From: Tyzzerella sp. | Lineage (GTDB): Bacteria; Bacillota; Clostridia; Lachnospirales; Lachnospiraceae | Direction: 5' to 3' | Assembly: GCA_017465565.1 (NCBI GenBank) | Contig: JAFTWA010000039.1 | Location: forward strand, 62,001-126,000 | Length of the DNA stretch: 64,000 nucleotides | Shown: piece by piece, positions 28,384 to 36,807 of the stretch | Numbering within the stretch: the stretch's first letter is position 1 | Layout: the number at the start of each line of letters is the position of its first letter | Notes under the pieces: generated by a model | The model's input: only the letters and a program-made list of their open reading frames with translations | The model's database searches: none | What the model was told of the DNA's origin: nothing | Made by a program: the position numbers and the translations under genes

Positions 28384-30998
28384 TATTTTGCCTCGTACCA
28401 ATTCTCACCTGTATGCATATCAACATCGAGTGGAACCAGAAGCTCAGCCGCATGTTCCATCTCGTAGGCAAGAATCTCTTTTACCTTTTCTACTTCTGAG
28501 TGGTGTGCTTCAATCAGAAGCTCATCATGCACCTGAAGTACTAATTTTGATTTTAAGTTTTCCTCTTTCAAACGGCGGTGTACACCAACCATTGCTATTT
28601 TCATAATGTCTGCAGCAGTTCCCTGAATTGGTGAATTCATGGCAACACGCTCCCCAAAAGAACGCTGCATAAAGTTGCCGGAAGAAAGTTCTGGAATTGG
28701 TCTTCTTCTGCCAAAAAGTGTTGTCACATATCCCTTTTCTTTTCCGGTTGCAACTGCATTATCGAGAAATTCTTTAATTCCCGGATAAGTTTTAAAATAA
28801 TTTTCAATATACTCGGCCGCCTCTTTTGGTGTGATACTAAGGTCCTCGCTTAGTCCCCATGCGCTGATACCATACACAATTCCAAAATTTACTGCTTTTG
28901 CATTTCGTCTCTGCAAATCAGTCACTTCATCGAATGGAATATGGAACACCTGTGAAGCTGTCATTTTATGAATATCCCTTGCTTCTTTATATGCAGCAAT
29001 TAACTGTTCGTCTCCAGAACAGTGAGCCAATATACGAAGCTCAATCTGTGAGTAGTCTGCATCTACAAATATATAATTCTCTTCCGGAACAAATACCTTA
29101 CGGATTAATCTTCCAAGTTCAATTCGAATTGGAATGTTCTGTAAGTTCGGTTCCGTACTGCTGATACGGCCGGTTGCAGTGATAGTCTGGTTGAATTTTC
29201 CATGGATTCTGCCATCCTCCTGGATGAAATTAGCAAGTCCGTCAGCATACGTTGATTTTAACTTTGTAAGTGTGCGGTACTCTAAGATTTTAGAAACTAC
29301 TGGATATTCTGGCGCAAGCTTCTCTAAAATATCTGCAGATGTTGAATAGCCTGTTTTTGTTTTCTTTCCATGAGGAAGTCCCAATTCTTCAAACAAGATA
29401 ACACCCAGTTGTTTTGGTGAATTAATATTAAATTCTTTTCCAGTTAAACTGTAGATTTCCTTTTCTAATTCTACAATCTTTCCACCCAGCTGCCCGCCAT
29501 ACACTTTAAGCTCGCTCGCTTTCACCTTTACACCATTTTTTTCCATCTCATAGAGGGTAAATACAAGCGGCATCTCAATTTCCCAGAAAAGCTTATCCAT
29601 CTCTGATGCCTGGAGTTTCTGAACCAATGGCTCATAAGACGCATACGCAACATAGGCTTCGTAAAAAGCTTTCTGCAGCTCTTCCATCTTATCATCCAAC
29701 AATAAATCAAGCTGTTCTCTTGCCACATCCGCATAATCATAATCATTCTTTAGTGGATTTAGCAAATACGCTGCAATAATGGCATCAAAGCAAGTCTTTT
29801 GATTTACCTCCGGAAGATGCTCCATCGCTTCCTTTACATGGAATAAAGATAGTTTTCCCACGCTGTTTGAAAGGTCTTGTACCTGCTCCAAAATATAATC
29901 AATAGACATTCCGCCTTCTGTTGTAATCAAATAAATATCATCATTTCCAAAGCAGATGCCAACTCCTGAAAGTCCCGCCATCTGCACAAATAATGGCAAT
30001 ACATTTTTTGTATCCTTATAGAAAGAAACACCAACTACTTTTTGTGTTTTTGCTTTTGCAAAAATTTCGTCCGCTTCCTTTTGACTTGAAATCTCTTTAA
30101 AGTTATCTTCCACTTTATTGACGGGTGCAGACACTTCAAATCTTGATAGCAAGTTTTTAAATTGTAATTTTTGAAATAACACATAAGCTTCTTCTGTATA
30201 GAGATTTCCAAGCCGCGCTTCTTCCATATCATATTCAAAGTCTGCTTCCACGTTGATAGTTGCAAGAACTTTACTCAACTGTGCCAAATCATAATGCTCC
30301 TGCATCGCCTTTGATGCACGAGGTGGTTTGATTTCTTCTACGTGTGCAAATGCGTTTTCAATAGAACCATACTCTACTATAATCTTTGTAGCTGTTTTTT
30401 CTCCAATGCTAGGAACACCTGGAATGTTATCCGATGTATCTCCCATAAGCGCTTTTAAATCAATAAATTCTTTTGGAGTGACCTCATAGCGTGTCTTCAC
30501 ATCGGCAGCATAGTAATCCTCCACTTCCGTCTTACCCTGCTTTGTTTTTGGAATACGAATCTTTACCTTCTCTGTTGCAAGCTGAAGCAAATCGCGGTCT
30601 CCAGAAATAATAGCAACATCCATTCCCTCTTTTTCACAACGTTTTGAAATGGTGCCAAGTAAATCATCTGCCTCCAGACCTGCCTGTTCAATAATTTTAA
30701 CGCCCATTGCCTTTAAAACATCTTTGATTACAGGCACTTGCTGACGCAGCTCGTCCATCATCGGCTTTCTCGTTCCCTTGTACTCTGGATACATTTCATG
30801 ACGGAAGGTTGGCGCATGTACGTCAAAAGCAACCGTCAAATATTCCGGTTTCTCTTCTTCTAATATTTTAAACATGATATTAAGAAAGCCATAGATTGCA
30901 TTTGTATGCAGCCCCTCTGAATTTGTCAAATCTGGAACCCCATAAAATGCGCGGTTCAAAATACTATGTCCATCTATCAAAACAATTTTACTGTTCAA
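28383..30998 (-). CDS. polA: DNA polymerase I
   Basis: Gap-filling and primer-removing polymerase of 871 residues. Domains in order: 5' nuclease (1 to about 290; SGDRDLLQLA and MGDTSDNIPGVPSIGEKTA), a 3'-5' exonuclease-like domain (about 300-470), and the polymerase (about 480-871) with motif A DADYSQIELRILAH, motif B RRNAKAVNFGIVYG and motif C LQVHDELLIEAH. In the middle domain the metal-binding DxE of proofreading enzymes is missing (the equivalent strand reads VVGVSFYKDT), so proofreading is probably lost, as in Bacillus. coaE overlaps its stop codon. Confidence 0.97.
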   Translation of the reverse strand: MNSKIVLIDGHSILNRAFYGVPDLTNSEGLHTNAIYGFLNIMFKILEEEKPEYLTVAFDVHAPTFRHEMYPEYKGTRKPMMDELRQQVPVIKDVLKAMGVKIIEQAGLEADDLLGTISKRCEKEGMDVAIISGDRDLLQLATEKVKIRIPKTKQGKTEVEDYYAADVKTRYEVTPKEFIDLKALMGDTSDNIPGVPSIGEKTATKIIVEYGSIENAFAHVEEIKPPRASKAMQEHYDLAQLSKVLATINVEADFEYDMEEARLGNLYTEEAYVLFQKLQFKNLLSRFEVSAPVNKVEDNFKEISSQKEADEIFAKAKTQKVVGVSFYKDTKNVLPLFVQMAGLSGVGICFGNDDIYLITTEGGMSIDYILEQVQDLSNSVGKLSLFHVKEAMEHLPEVNQKTCFDAIIAAYLLNPLKNDYDYADVAREQLDLLLDDKMEELQKAFYEAYVAYASYEPLVQKLQASEMDKLFWEIEMPLVFTLYEMEKNGVKVKASELKVYGGQLGGKIVELEKEIYSLTGKEFNINSPKQLGVILFEELGLPHGKKTKTGYSTSADILEKLAPEYPVVSKILEYRTLTKLKSTYADGLANFIQEDGRIHGKFNQTITATGRISSTEPNLQNIPIRIELGRLIRKVFVPEENYIFVDADYSQIELRILAHCSGDEQLIAAYKEARDIHKMTASQVFHIPFDEVTDLQRRNAKAVNFGIVYGISAWGLSEDLSITPKEAAEYIENYFKTYPGIKEFLDNAVATGKEKGYVTTLFGRRRPIPELSSGNFMQRSFGERVAMNSPIQGTAADIMKIAMVGVHRRLKEENLKSKLVLQVHDELLIEAHHSEVEKVKEILAYEMEHAAELLVPLDVDMHTGENWYEAK

Positions 30999-31021
30999 AT
31001 GTTATTCCTCCATTTAAATGT

Positions 31022-32287
31022 TTATTGATACAAATCTCCAAATACTTCTCGGCATAATTCTTTGCAAAATTCAAGATTAAATACAGAATCTTTCTCTAAA
31101 ATCTTATTTGTTGCTGCTAGTTCCTCTGTATAATCCGATAATTTGTATGTTGTAATCTCCTGCTTCTCATAAGACAGCTGCGTTACTAATGGTTCAACAC
31201 CATATTCCTTAATATATACTTCCCCATTTGCATCGCGAGAAACCGTAATTTCTGCCATACCGCCAATCATACGGTCAGCAGTTCCTCTTCCTGTATCACT
31301 GGTAGAATTGATGAAATTACCAAGCGAATAATATACCAGCATTTGATTACCATTTTCACCGATAAGCATTTCTACTGGCTGAATATAATGAGGATGAGCT
31401 CCAATTACTAAATCTACGCCTTCTTCCAAGAAAATATCAGCCCAATATTTTTGCTCATCGGACTGTACATGCTGATACTCTGTTCCCCAGTGAGGACAAA
31501 CAATTACAAAATCAGCCAATTGATTCGCTTTTTGTATATCCGAAACAACTTTATCCTTTTCCAGCATTGCTACCGCATACGGCATATCGCCCGGCATAGG
31601 AATTCCATTTGTTCCGTATGTATAATTAAGAATTGCAATTTTTATATCATCCTGTTCGTAAACATAGATATTATTGTCGTAATCTTGCTGTGATCCGTAA
31701 ATTCCAAGGACAGCTATCTCACTATAATTTGTCTTCCAGAAATTAAGGCAATTTAAGAACGCTGTTTTTCCACGGTCCAGAGAATGGTTTGTGGCATGCA
31801 GAATCACGTTAAAGCCCGCTTTGGCTAAAGCATCACCAACTTCATATGCCCCATTAAAACTTGGGTATCCGGATAAGCCCAGCTCCGTTCCGCCAAGGAT
31901 TACCTCCTGGTTTGCTATCGCAATATCTGCAGCTTGAATATCTTCCTTTACATTTGCAAATAGATGGTCATAATTATAGGTTCCATCTTCCAATTTACCA
32001 CTTTCCTGTACATTATCGTGCAGAAGCATATCTCCCACCATAACAATATCTATTTCTGGGTCTGTAGGAATCTCAACCTCATTCTGTTCCTCTTGATTTT
32101 CCACTATTTCATCTTTTGGCTGTTCGTTATCTTTATCCTTATCTTTTCCACTTGAACAGGCAAACATAATAATCAAAATAACAAGGAGTAACGCTATACC
32201 AATAATCGCACGTCTTATCATTCTTTTTATACGTCGGATTTTCCTAATACGTTGGCGTTTAAGCCTTAATCTTTGCTTCTCGTCCAT
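31022..32287 (-). CDS. CapA family protein, membrane-anchored
   Basis: A 421-residue protein of the CapA/PgsA group (metallophosphatase-like fold named after poly-gamma-glutamate capsule synthesis). A very basic N-terminus with many Arg and Lys is followed by a hydrophobic helix (about 27-43) ending in AC, so the domain is outside the membrane. An acidic linker precedes the catalytic-like domain with VMVGDMLLHDNV, ATNHSLDRG, CPHWGTEY and IGAHPHYIQPVE. It overlaps the stop of the second CapA gene (TAATG) and is 23 bases upstream of polA. No capB or capC is nearby, so capsule synthesis is unproven. Confidence 0.87.
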   Translation of the reverse strand: MDEKQRLRLKRQRIRKIRRIKRMIRRAIIGIALLLVILIIMFACSSGKDKDKDNEQPKDEIVENQEEQNEVEIPTDPEIDIVMVGDMLLHDNVQESGKLEDGTYNYDHLFANVKEDIQAADIAIANQEVILGGTELGLSGYPSFNGAYEVGDALAKAGFNVILHATNHSLDRGKTAFLNCLNFWKTNYSEIAVLGIYGSQQDYDNNIYVYEQDDIKIAILNYTYGTNGIPMPGDMPYAVAMLEKDKVVSDIQKANQLADFVIVCPHWGTEYQHVQSDEQKYWADIFLEEGVDLVIGAHPHYIQPVEMLIGENGNQMLVYYSLGNFINSTSDTGRGTADRMIGGMAEITVSRDANGEVYIKEYGVEPLVTQLSYEKQEITTYKLSDYTEELAATNKILEKDSVFNLEFCKELCREVFGDLYQ

Positions 32288-33414
32288 TATTGTATTACTC
32301 CATTTTCATCAATCTGTACGCCGAGATCTGCACTATAAGTATTAATTCTATCAATGACTCTTTGACCTTCAGAACCAGTTAACGGCGTCGGACAATAATC
32401 ATTTCTGTTAGAAACAGAACTAATTGAGCATGGAATCACTTGTGCCTTACTACTATCTAATTTCTTCATTGTAACAGTTCCGTCATCCATGGTTGTCTTC
32501 TCAAACTGAAATGTTTGCTGGAAAATTGCGGTATCCTTATCTGTTGGATTTTTATTTGCCCCAAAACAGAAATTACCTAAACTATAAACGATGTATTTGC
32601 CATTGTATTCCTCAATTCCCTGCAAAACATGTGGATGGTTTCCAATTACAAGGTCAGCACCCCAGTCGATGCACTTTTTGCCAAGTGTTCTTTGATACTC
32701 TATCGGATAGTTTTCTCGCTCAATCCCCCAATGACAGCAAGCTAAAATAATATCTACATTTTCTGATTTTAATTTAGCAATTCCATTTTCAAGATAAGTT
32801 TCTACACTCGTACCAAAGGATGCCGGATTCACAGAAACCCAGCCAATTGTAATGCCATTCACCTCATAATATCCGATATTTTCTAAATATGCATACGGAA
32901 TACCAACCGATTCCAAGGCGGCTACGGTATCTGTAGTGCCTTGTTCACCCCAATCACGGCGATGATTATTTTCCATACTGACACCCTCTACACCTCCAGC
33001 CACTAAAATATTCTTATAGGACGGGTCACCTTTAATATTAAACGTTCTTCCAGGCGCCATATTTTCAGACGTTGTAAGAACACCCTCCAGATTTACAAGC
33101 GTAAAATCGTCCTGACTAAATATGTCATACACATTCTTAAAAAAGTAACTGTAGTCCTGCAATTGTTCATATGTTTGATTAAAAGAATTGTCATATCCTT
33201 GTCCCACATAGTTGCCTAGGGTAACATCCCCTGTGGCAGAAATTGTAATGTCAACAATCTCTACAACTGGTTCCTTGATTGCATCTTCTAACTCAAGAGT
33301 CGCCTCCTCCTGTTTTTCCTTATCTTTGTTATCGGAATCAGAGGTTGTATCCTTACCACCACATCCTGCAATTAACAATACCAATGACAATAAAAGGTAT
33401 GCTAGTTTTTTCAT
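32287..33414 (-). CDS. CapA family lipoprotein
   Basis: A 375-residue secreted lipoprotein: the signal peptide KKLAYLLLSLVLLIAGCGG ends in a lipobox with cysteine 19, then a charged linker. The CapA domain shows ATGDVTLGNYV, MENNHRRDWGEQG, CCHWGIERENYPIEY and IGNHPHVLQGIE, the same four positions as in the neighbouring gene. The two are therefore diverged tandem paralogues, joined by a stop-start overlap. The substrate is unknown, and the usual capsule genes are absent. Confidence 0.88.
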   Translation of the reverse strand: MKKLAYLLLSLVLLIAGCGGKDTTSDSDNKDKEKQEEATLELEDAIKEPVVEIVDITISATGDVTLGNYVGQGYDNSFNQTYEQLQDYSYFFKNVYDIFSQDDFTLVNLEGVLTTSENMAPGRTFNIKGDPSYKNILVAGGVEGVSMENNHRRDWGEQGTTDTVAALESVGIPYAYLENIGYYEVNGITIGWVSVNPASFGTSVETYLENGIAKLKSENVDIILACCHWGIERENYPIEYQRTLGKKCIDWGADLVIGNHPHVLQGIEEYNGKYIVYSLGNFCFGANKNPTDKDTAIFQQTFQFEKTTMDDGTVTMKKLDSSKAQVIPCSISSVSNRNDYCPTPLTGSEGQRVIDRINTYSADLGVQIDENGVIQ

Positions 33415-33485
33415 ATCTATATTTCTCCCATTTCTTTATGTCTTGTCAAACCTATCATTAAAATGTACCCTATAATGTGTACAGA

Positions 33486-34703
33486 CTATACTGCTGCATA
33501 TAAAGAAATAATTTCCATAATCATATCTGTTGCAAAATCCATTCCTTCTACTGTGATATGCTCATATGGTCCATGGAATGCATATCCACCCGTTCCAAGA
33601 TTTGGACAAGGAAGTCCTTGGAAGCTTAAGTAAGAACCATCAGTACCACCGCGAATCGGCACAACTTCTGGTGTTAATCCTATGTTTTCAGCAGCTTTCT
33701 TTGCATTATCAATCAAATGCATGTGCTGACTGATAATCTCTGCCATATTTGCATATTGATCTTTGATAGTAAGTTTTACCGTTCCTTCACCCCATTTTTC
33801 ATTCATGATTTTCTCAATATGGAGTAAGATATTTTTTCTTGCTTCAAACATAGAAGCACTATGGTCACGAATAATATAGTTTAGTGAAGCATGTCCAACA
33901 TTCCCTGACATTTCCATCAAATGATAGAATCCTTCGTACCCTTCTGTATCTCGAGGCGTATCAGCACTAGGGAGCATACTATTAATTTCCATAGCCACAA
34001 GACTTGCATTAATCATTGTGTCTTTTGATGAGCCAGGATGAACACTAAAACCTGCGATATCAAATTTTGCAGAAGCTGCATTAAAGTTTTCATATTCAAT
34101 TTCACCTTCTGCTCCACCGTCAACTGTGTAGGCAAATTCCGCATCAAAATCTGGCACATTAAAGCTGTGTGAACCTGTACCGATTTCTTCATCAGGTGTA
34201 AATGCTACGCGAATTGGTCCATGTGGAATCTCATCTTTCATAAGGCGTTCTACCACAGTCATAATTTCTGCAATACCGGCTTTATCATCTGCACCTAAGA
34301 CAGTTGTCCCATCTGTTGTAATAAGAGTACGACCTTTTAGTTTTGGCAGATGTGGGAAGTTTTTCACATTTAAAGTACGGCCGCTGTTTCCTAATACAAC
34401 GTCCTCTCCGTTGTAATTCTCTATAACTACAGGAACAATATCATGGTCACAGAAATCCGACACGGTATCCATGTGTGCCATGAATCCAAGTTTTGTACAA
34501 TTCTCATAACCTTTTGTTGCTGGAATTTTTCCATAAACAAAGGACTTATCATCCATGTAGGAATCCACACCTAATTCTTGTAATTCTTCCAACAAAATTT
34601 TCGCCAAATTAAACTGACATGCGGACGACGGAACCGTCTCGCTGCTTTCATCGCTTGGTGTACGTATCACAACATATTTCAATAATCTTTCATACGCTCT
34701 CAT
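33486..34703 (-). CDS. pepT: Peptidase T (tripeptide aminopeptidase)
   Basis: Zinc-dependent M20 aminopeptidase that removes the N-terminal residue from tripeptides in the cytoplasm. 405 residues with LGFMAHMDTVSDF (first metal histidine and the catalytic Asp), GADDKAGIAEIM, and FTPDEEIGTG (catalytic and metal Glu). The lid domain contains GFSVHPGSSKD. PIRGGTDGSYLSFQG and LGTGGYAFHGPYEH near the C-terminus complete the family pattern. It has its own promoter (34736-34764). Confidence 0.95.
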   Translation of the reverse strand: MRAYERLLKYVVIRTPSDESSETVPSSACQFNLAKILLEELQELGVDSYMDDKSFVYGKIPATKGYENCTKLGFMAHMDTVSDFCDHDIVPVVIENYNGEDVVLGNSGRTLNVKNFPHLPKLKGRTLITTDGTTVLGADDKAGIAEIMTVVERLMKDEIPHGPIRVAFTPDEEIGTGSHSFNVPDFDAEFAYTVDGGAEGEIEYENFNAASAKFDIAGFSVHPGSSKDTMINASLVAMEINSMLPSADTPRDTEGYEGFYHLMEMSGNVGHASLNYIIRDHSASMFEARKNILLHIEKIMNEKWGEGTVKLTIKDQYANMAEIISQHMHLIDNAKKAAENIGLTPEVVPIRGGTDGSYLSFQGLPCPNLGTGGYAFHGPYEHITVEGMDFATDMIMEIISLYAAV

Positions 34704-34735
34704 ATTCTCAAACTCCTTTAAGCTTTACTAAGACT

Positions 34736-34764
34736 ATAATAAATAAAAAAGTCCCTGAAATCAA
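34736..34764 (-). promoter_or_regulatory. Promoter of pepT
   Basis: TTGATT (34759-34764) and TATTAT (34736-34741) are 17 bases apart. The -35 box lies in the loop of the terminator hairpin that precedes pepT, so terminator and promoter share the same bases. Confidence 0.6.
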
Positions 34765-34772
34765 GGACTTTT
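34737..34772 (-). terminator. Terminator upstream of pepT
   Basis: On the minus strand AAAAGTCC (34765-34772) pairs with GGACTTTT (34747-34754) and runs into TTTATTTATT. It would stop readthrough from the tRNA side. Confidence 0.75.
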
Positions 34773-34778
34773 ATTATA

Positions 34779-34790
34779 GCAGGAGATGGG
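34779..34790 (-). repeat. Copy of the tRNA-Leu 3' end
   Basis: The 12 plus-strand bases GCAGGAGATGGG repeat exactly the 3' end of the neighbouring tRNA gene (34854-34865). No tRNA can be folded around this copy, so it is a remnant of a decayed tRNA or of an attachment site. Confidence 0.55.
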
Positions 34791-34803
34791 GGCGCACCGC
34801 TTC

Positions 34804-34849
34804 AGAATAGAAAAAGCAGCAGGTTATAAACCCACTGCTTTTCTATTCT
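34804..34849 (-). terminator. Terminator after tRNA-Leu
   Basis: AGAATAGAAAAAGCAG (34804-34819) and CTGCTTTTCTATTCT (34835-34849) are complementary apart from a one-base bulge. On the minus strand the stem runs into T-rich sequence just after the tRNA 3' end. Confidence 0.75.
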
Positions 34850-34852
34850 AAC

Positions 34853-34935
34853 TGCAGGAGATGGGACTTGAACCCACACACTGTTGCCAGCGTCAGATTT
34901 TGAGTCTGATGCGTCTGCCATTCCGCCACTCCTGC
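34853..34935 (-). tRNA. tRNA-Leu, anticodon CAA
   Basis: An 83-base class II tRNA read on the minus strand. The acceptor stem GCAGGAG pairs with CTCCTGC, the anticodon loop is CTCAAAA (anticodon CAA, reading UUG), a long variable arm (CGCTGGCAACAGTG region) is present, and the T arm contains GGTTCAAGTCC. The CCA end is not encoded. A promoter and terminator flank it. A small perfect hairpin (TGGAGTAC/GTACTCCA, 34941-34959) lies in the precursor leader just before the 5' end. Confidence 0.97.
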
Positions 34936-34971
34936 ATATCTGGAGTACTTCGTACTCCAAACGACTTGTTT

Positions 34972-35000
34972 ATAATATCCTAATTTTAAGATAAAGTCAA
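34972..35000 (-). promoter_or_regulatory. Promoter of tRNA-Leu
   Basis: TTGACT (34995-35000) and TATTAT (34972-34977) are 17 bases apart. The -35 box directly abuts the end of the decarboxylase gene. Confidence 0.75.
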
Positions 35001-36272
35001 CTATTTTTTTAGTTTTTCTCCAATTTCAAAGCAATCAAACGTTGCAAAATAATCTGCTGGAGTCTCTGCTCTACGGATTAACTGTGTTGTTCCATCTTCT
35101 TTCAGTAATACTTCTGCTGATTTTAACTTTCCATTGTAGTTATATCCCATTGCAAATCCATGTGCACCTGTATCGTGAATTACAAGTGTATCACCGATAT
35201 CAATCTTTGGCAGCATACGATCAATTGCAAATTTATCATTATTTTCACAGAGAGAACCTGTCACATCATACATATGGTCGCATGGTTCATTTTCTTTTCC
35301 CATAACAGTAATATGGTGGTATGCACCATACATGGCTGGACGCATTAGGTTAACGGCACAGGCATCACAACCAATATATTCTTTGTGTGTATGTTTTTCA
35401 TGAATTGCCTTTGTTACCAAGCATCCATATGGTCCCATCATGTAGCGGCCAAGTTCTGTGTAAATTGCCACATCACCCATTCCAGCTGGAACAAGAACTT
35501 CTTCATACGCTTTTCTTACACCTTCACCAATTACATATATGTCATTTGCTTCTTGGTCTGGACGGTATGGAATACCAATTCCGCCTGATAAGTTAATAAA
35601 CTTAATGTGTGCACCAGTTTCTTCTTGTAATTTCACAGCTACTTCAAATAAAATCTTTGCAAGCATTGGATAATATTCATTTGTTACTGTATTACTTGCC
35701 AAGAATGCATGGATACCAAACTCTTTGGCACCTTTTGTTTTTAATACCTTGAATGCTTCAAAAAGCTGCTCTGTTGTCATGCCATATTTTGCATCTCCAG
35801 GGTTATCCATAATGTCATTGCTGATTTTGAACAATCCACCTGGATTGTAACGGCAGCTGATTGTCTCTGGAATATGTCCAATGGTCTTCTCCAAGAAATC
35901 AATATGTGTGAAATCATCAAGATTGATAATCGCACCAAGCTTGTCTGCATAAACAAACTCCTGTGCAGGTGTTGCATTTGAAGAAAACATAATGTCTTCT
36001 CCTACTGCCCCGATTGCTTCTGAAAGCATTAATTCTGTGTAAGAAGAACAGTCACAGCCGCAACCATATTCTCTTAAAATATTAATCAAAAATGGATTTG
36101 GTGTTGCTTTCACTGCAAAATACTCTTTAAAACCTTTATTCCATGCAAATGCTTCTTTTAAAGCCTTTACATTTTCACGAATTCCTTTTTCATCATATAA
36201 ATGAAATGGGGTTGGATATTCTTTTGTAATATTGTCTAATTGCTCTTTTGTAACGAATGGTACTTTGCTCAT
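35001..36272 (-). CDS. lysA: Diaminopimelate decarboxylase family protein
   Basis: A fold-III PLP decarboxylase of 423 residues, most likely making lysine from meso-diaminopimelate. The PLP lysine is K55 in EYFAVKATPNP. Other family positions are SGGIGIPYRPD (glycine-rich loop), YTELGRYMMGPYG in place of the usual EPGR, and GSLCENNDKFA with the catalytic cysteine contributed to the partner subunit. The motifs deviate from textbook LysA (ELGR; HAFLASNT in the HIGS position), so it belongs to a divergent subgroup, and a related amino acid decarboxylase is possible. It is flanked by the rpsO terminator and the tRNA promoter, so it is probably monocistronic. AAGGGAG precedes the ATG. Confidence 0.78.
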   Translation of the reverse strand: MSKVPFVTKEQLDNITKEYPTPFHLYDEKGIRENVKALKEAFAWNKGFKEYFAVKATPNPFLINILREYGCGCDCSSYTELMLSEAIGAVGEDIMFSSNATPAQEFVYADKLGAIINLDDFTHIDFLEKTIGHIPETISCRYNPGGLFKISNDIMDNPGDAKYGMTTEQLFEAFKVLKTKGAKEFGIHAFLASNTVTNEYYPMLAKILFEVAVKLQEETGAHIKFINLSGGIGIPYRPDQEANDIYVIGEGVRKAYEEVLVPAGMGDVAIYTELGRYMMGPYGCLVTKAIHEKHTHKEYIGCDACAVNLMRPAMYGAYHHITVMGKENEPCDHMYDVTGSLCENNDKFAIDRMLPKIDIGDTLVIHDTGAHGFAMGYNYNGKLKSAEVLLKEDGTTQLIRRAETPADYFATFDCFEIGEKLKK

Positions 36273-36333
36273 TTCATTTTCTCCCTTCGTAAAACTATAC
36301 TCAAAACTTTACCACGTTACCTCTAAATAAGCA

Positions 36334-36364
36334 AGAAAAAAAGAAGCAAACTTTCGTCTGCTCC
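36334..36364 (-). terminator. Terminator after rpsO
   Basis: On the minus strand GGAGCAGAC and GTTTGCTTC form a 9-base stem (two G-U pairs) closed by a GAAA loop and followed by TTTTTTTCTT. It ends the long translation operon. Confidence 0.9.
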
Positions 36365-36412
36365 TTTATTGTTGTTGTGTTGTGTGTCTGTATAATTTTT
36401 GAATACTTTAAA

Positions 36413-36679
36413 TTATTTTCTTAATCCTAATCTTTCGATTAATGAACGGTATCTTTCGATATCTGTTTTCTTTAAGTAAGCGAGTAAACCTCTTCTTTGA
36501 CCTACCATTTTAAGAAGACCTCTTCTTGAGTGGTGATCCTTTGGATTAGCTTTAAAGTGTTCTGTTAATTCGTTGATTCTTGCTGTTAATACAGCGATTT
36601 GAACTTCTGGTGAACCTGTGTCGCCTTCTGTTCTAGCATATTCTGCCATAATAGCTTGTTTCTTTTCCTTTGCGATCAT
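36413..36679 (-). CDS. rpsO: 30S ribosomal protein S15
   Basis: Primary binder of 16S rRNA helices 20-22. 88 residues with the family pattern [41 protein letters not shown] and [20 protein letters not shown] precedes the ATG. It has its own promoter and a folded leader of about 90 bases, and is followed by a strong terminator. Confidence 0.98.
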   Translation of the reverse strand: MIAKEKKQAIMAEYARTEGDTGSPEVQIAVLTARINELTEHFKANPKDHHSRRGLLKMVGQRRGLLAYLKKTDIERYRSLIERLGLRK

Positions 36680-36689
36680 GCTATGACCC

Positions 36690-36770
36690 TCCTATTTTCT
36701 TTTTATTAAACGCCTGAAATTAAGTAACGGTTGGAGTTTCCAATTACCGAACCTCGGCTTTTCTCATACT
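36690..36770 (-). promoter_or_regulatory. Folded leader of rpsO, candidate S15 autoregulatory site
   Basis: The minus-strand transcript between promoter and start codon contains CCGAGGTTCGG (small hairpin) followed by GTAATTGGAAACTCCAACCG, in which TTGGA and TCCAA pair and the flanking GTAA and TTAC extend the stem. Leaders of rpsO are known S15-binding sites in several bacteria. That it works here is inference. Confidence 0.5.
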
Positions 36771-36775
36771 GTAAT

Positions 36776-36804
36776 ATAATACCACAGTAAAAATACAATG
36801 TCAA
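36776..36804 (-). promoter_or_regulatory. Promoter of rpsO
   Basis: A perfect TTGACA (36799-36804) and TATTAT (36776-36781) are 17 bases apart, placed right after the stop codon of the RibF-like gene. Confidence 0.85.
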
Positions 36805-36807
36805 CAA

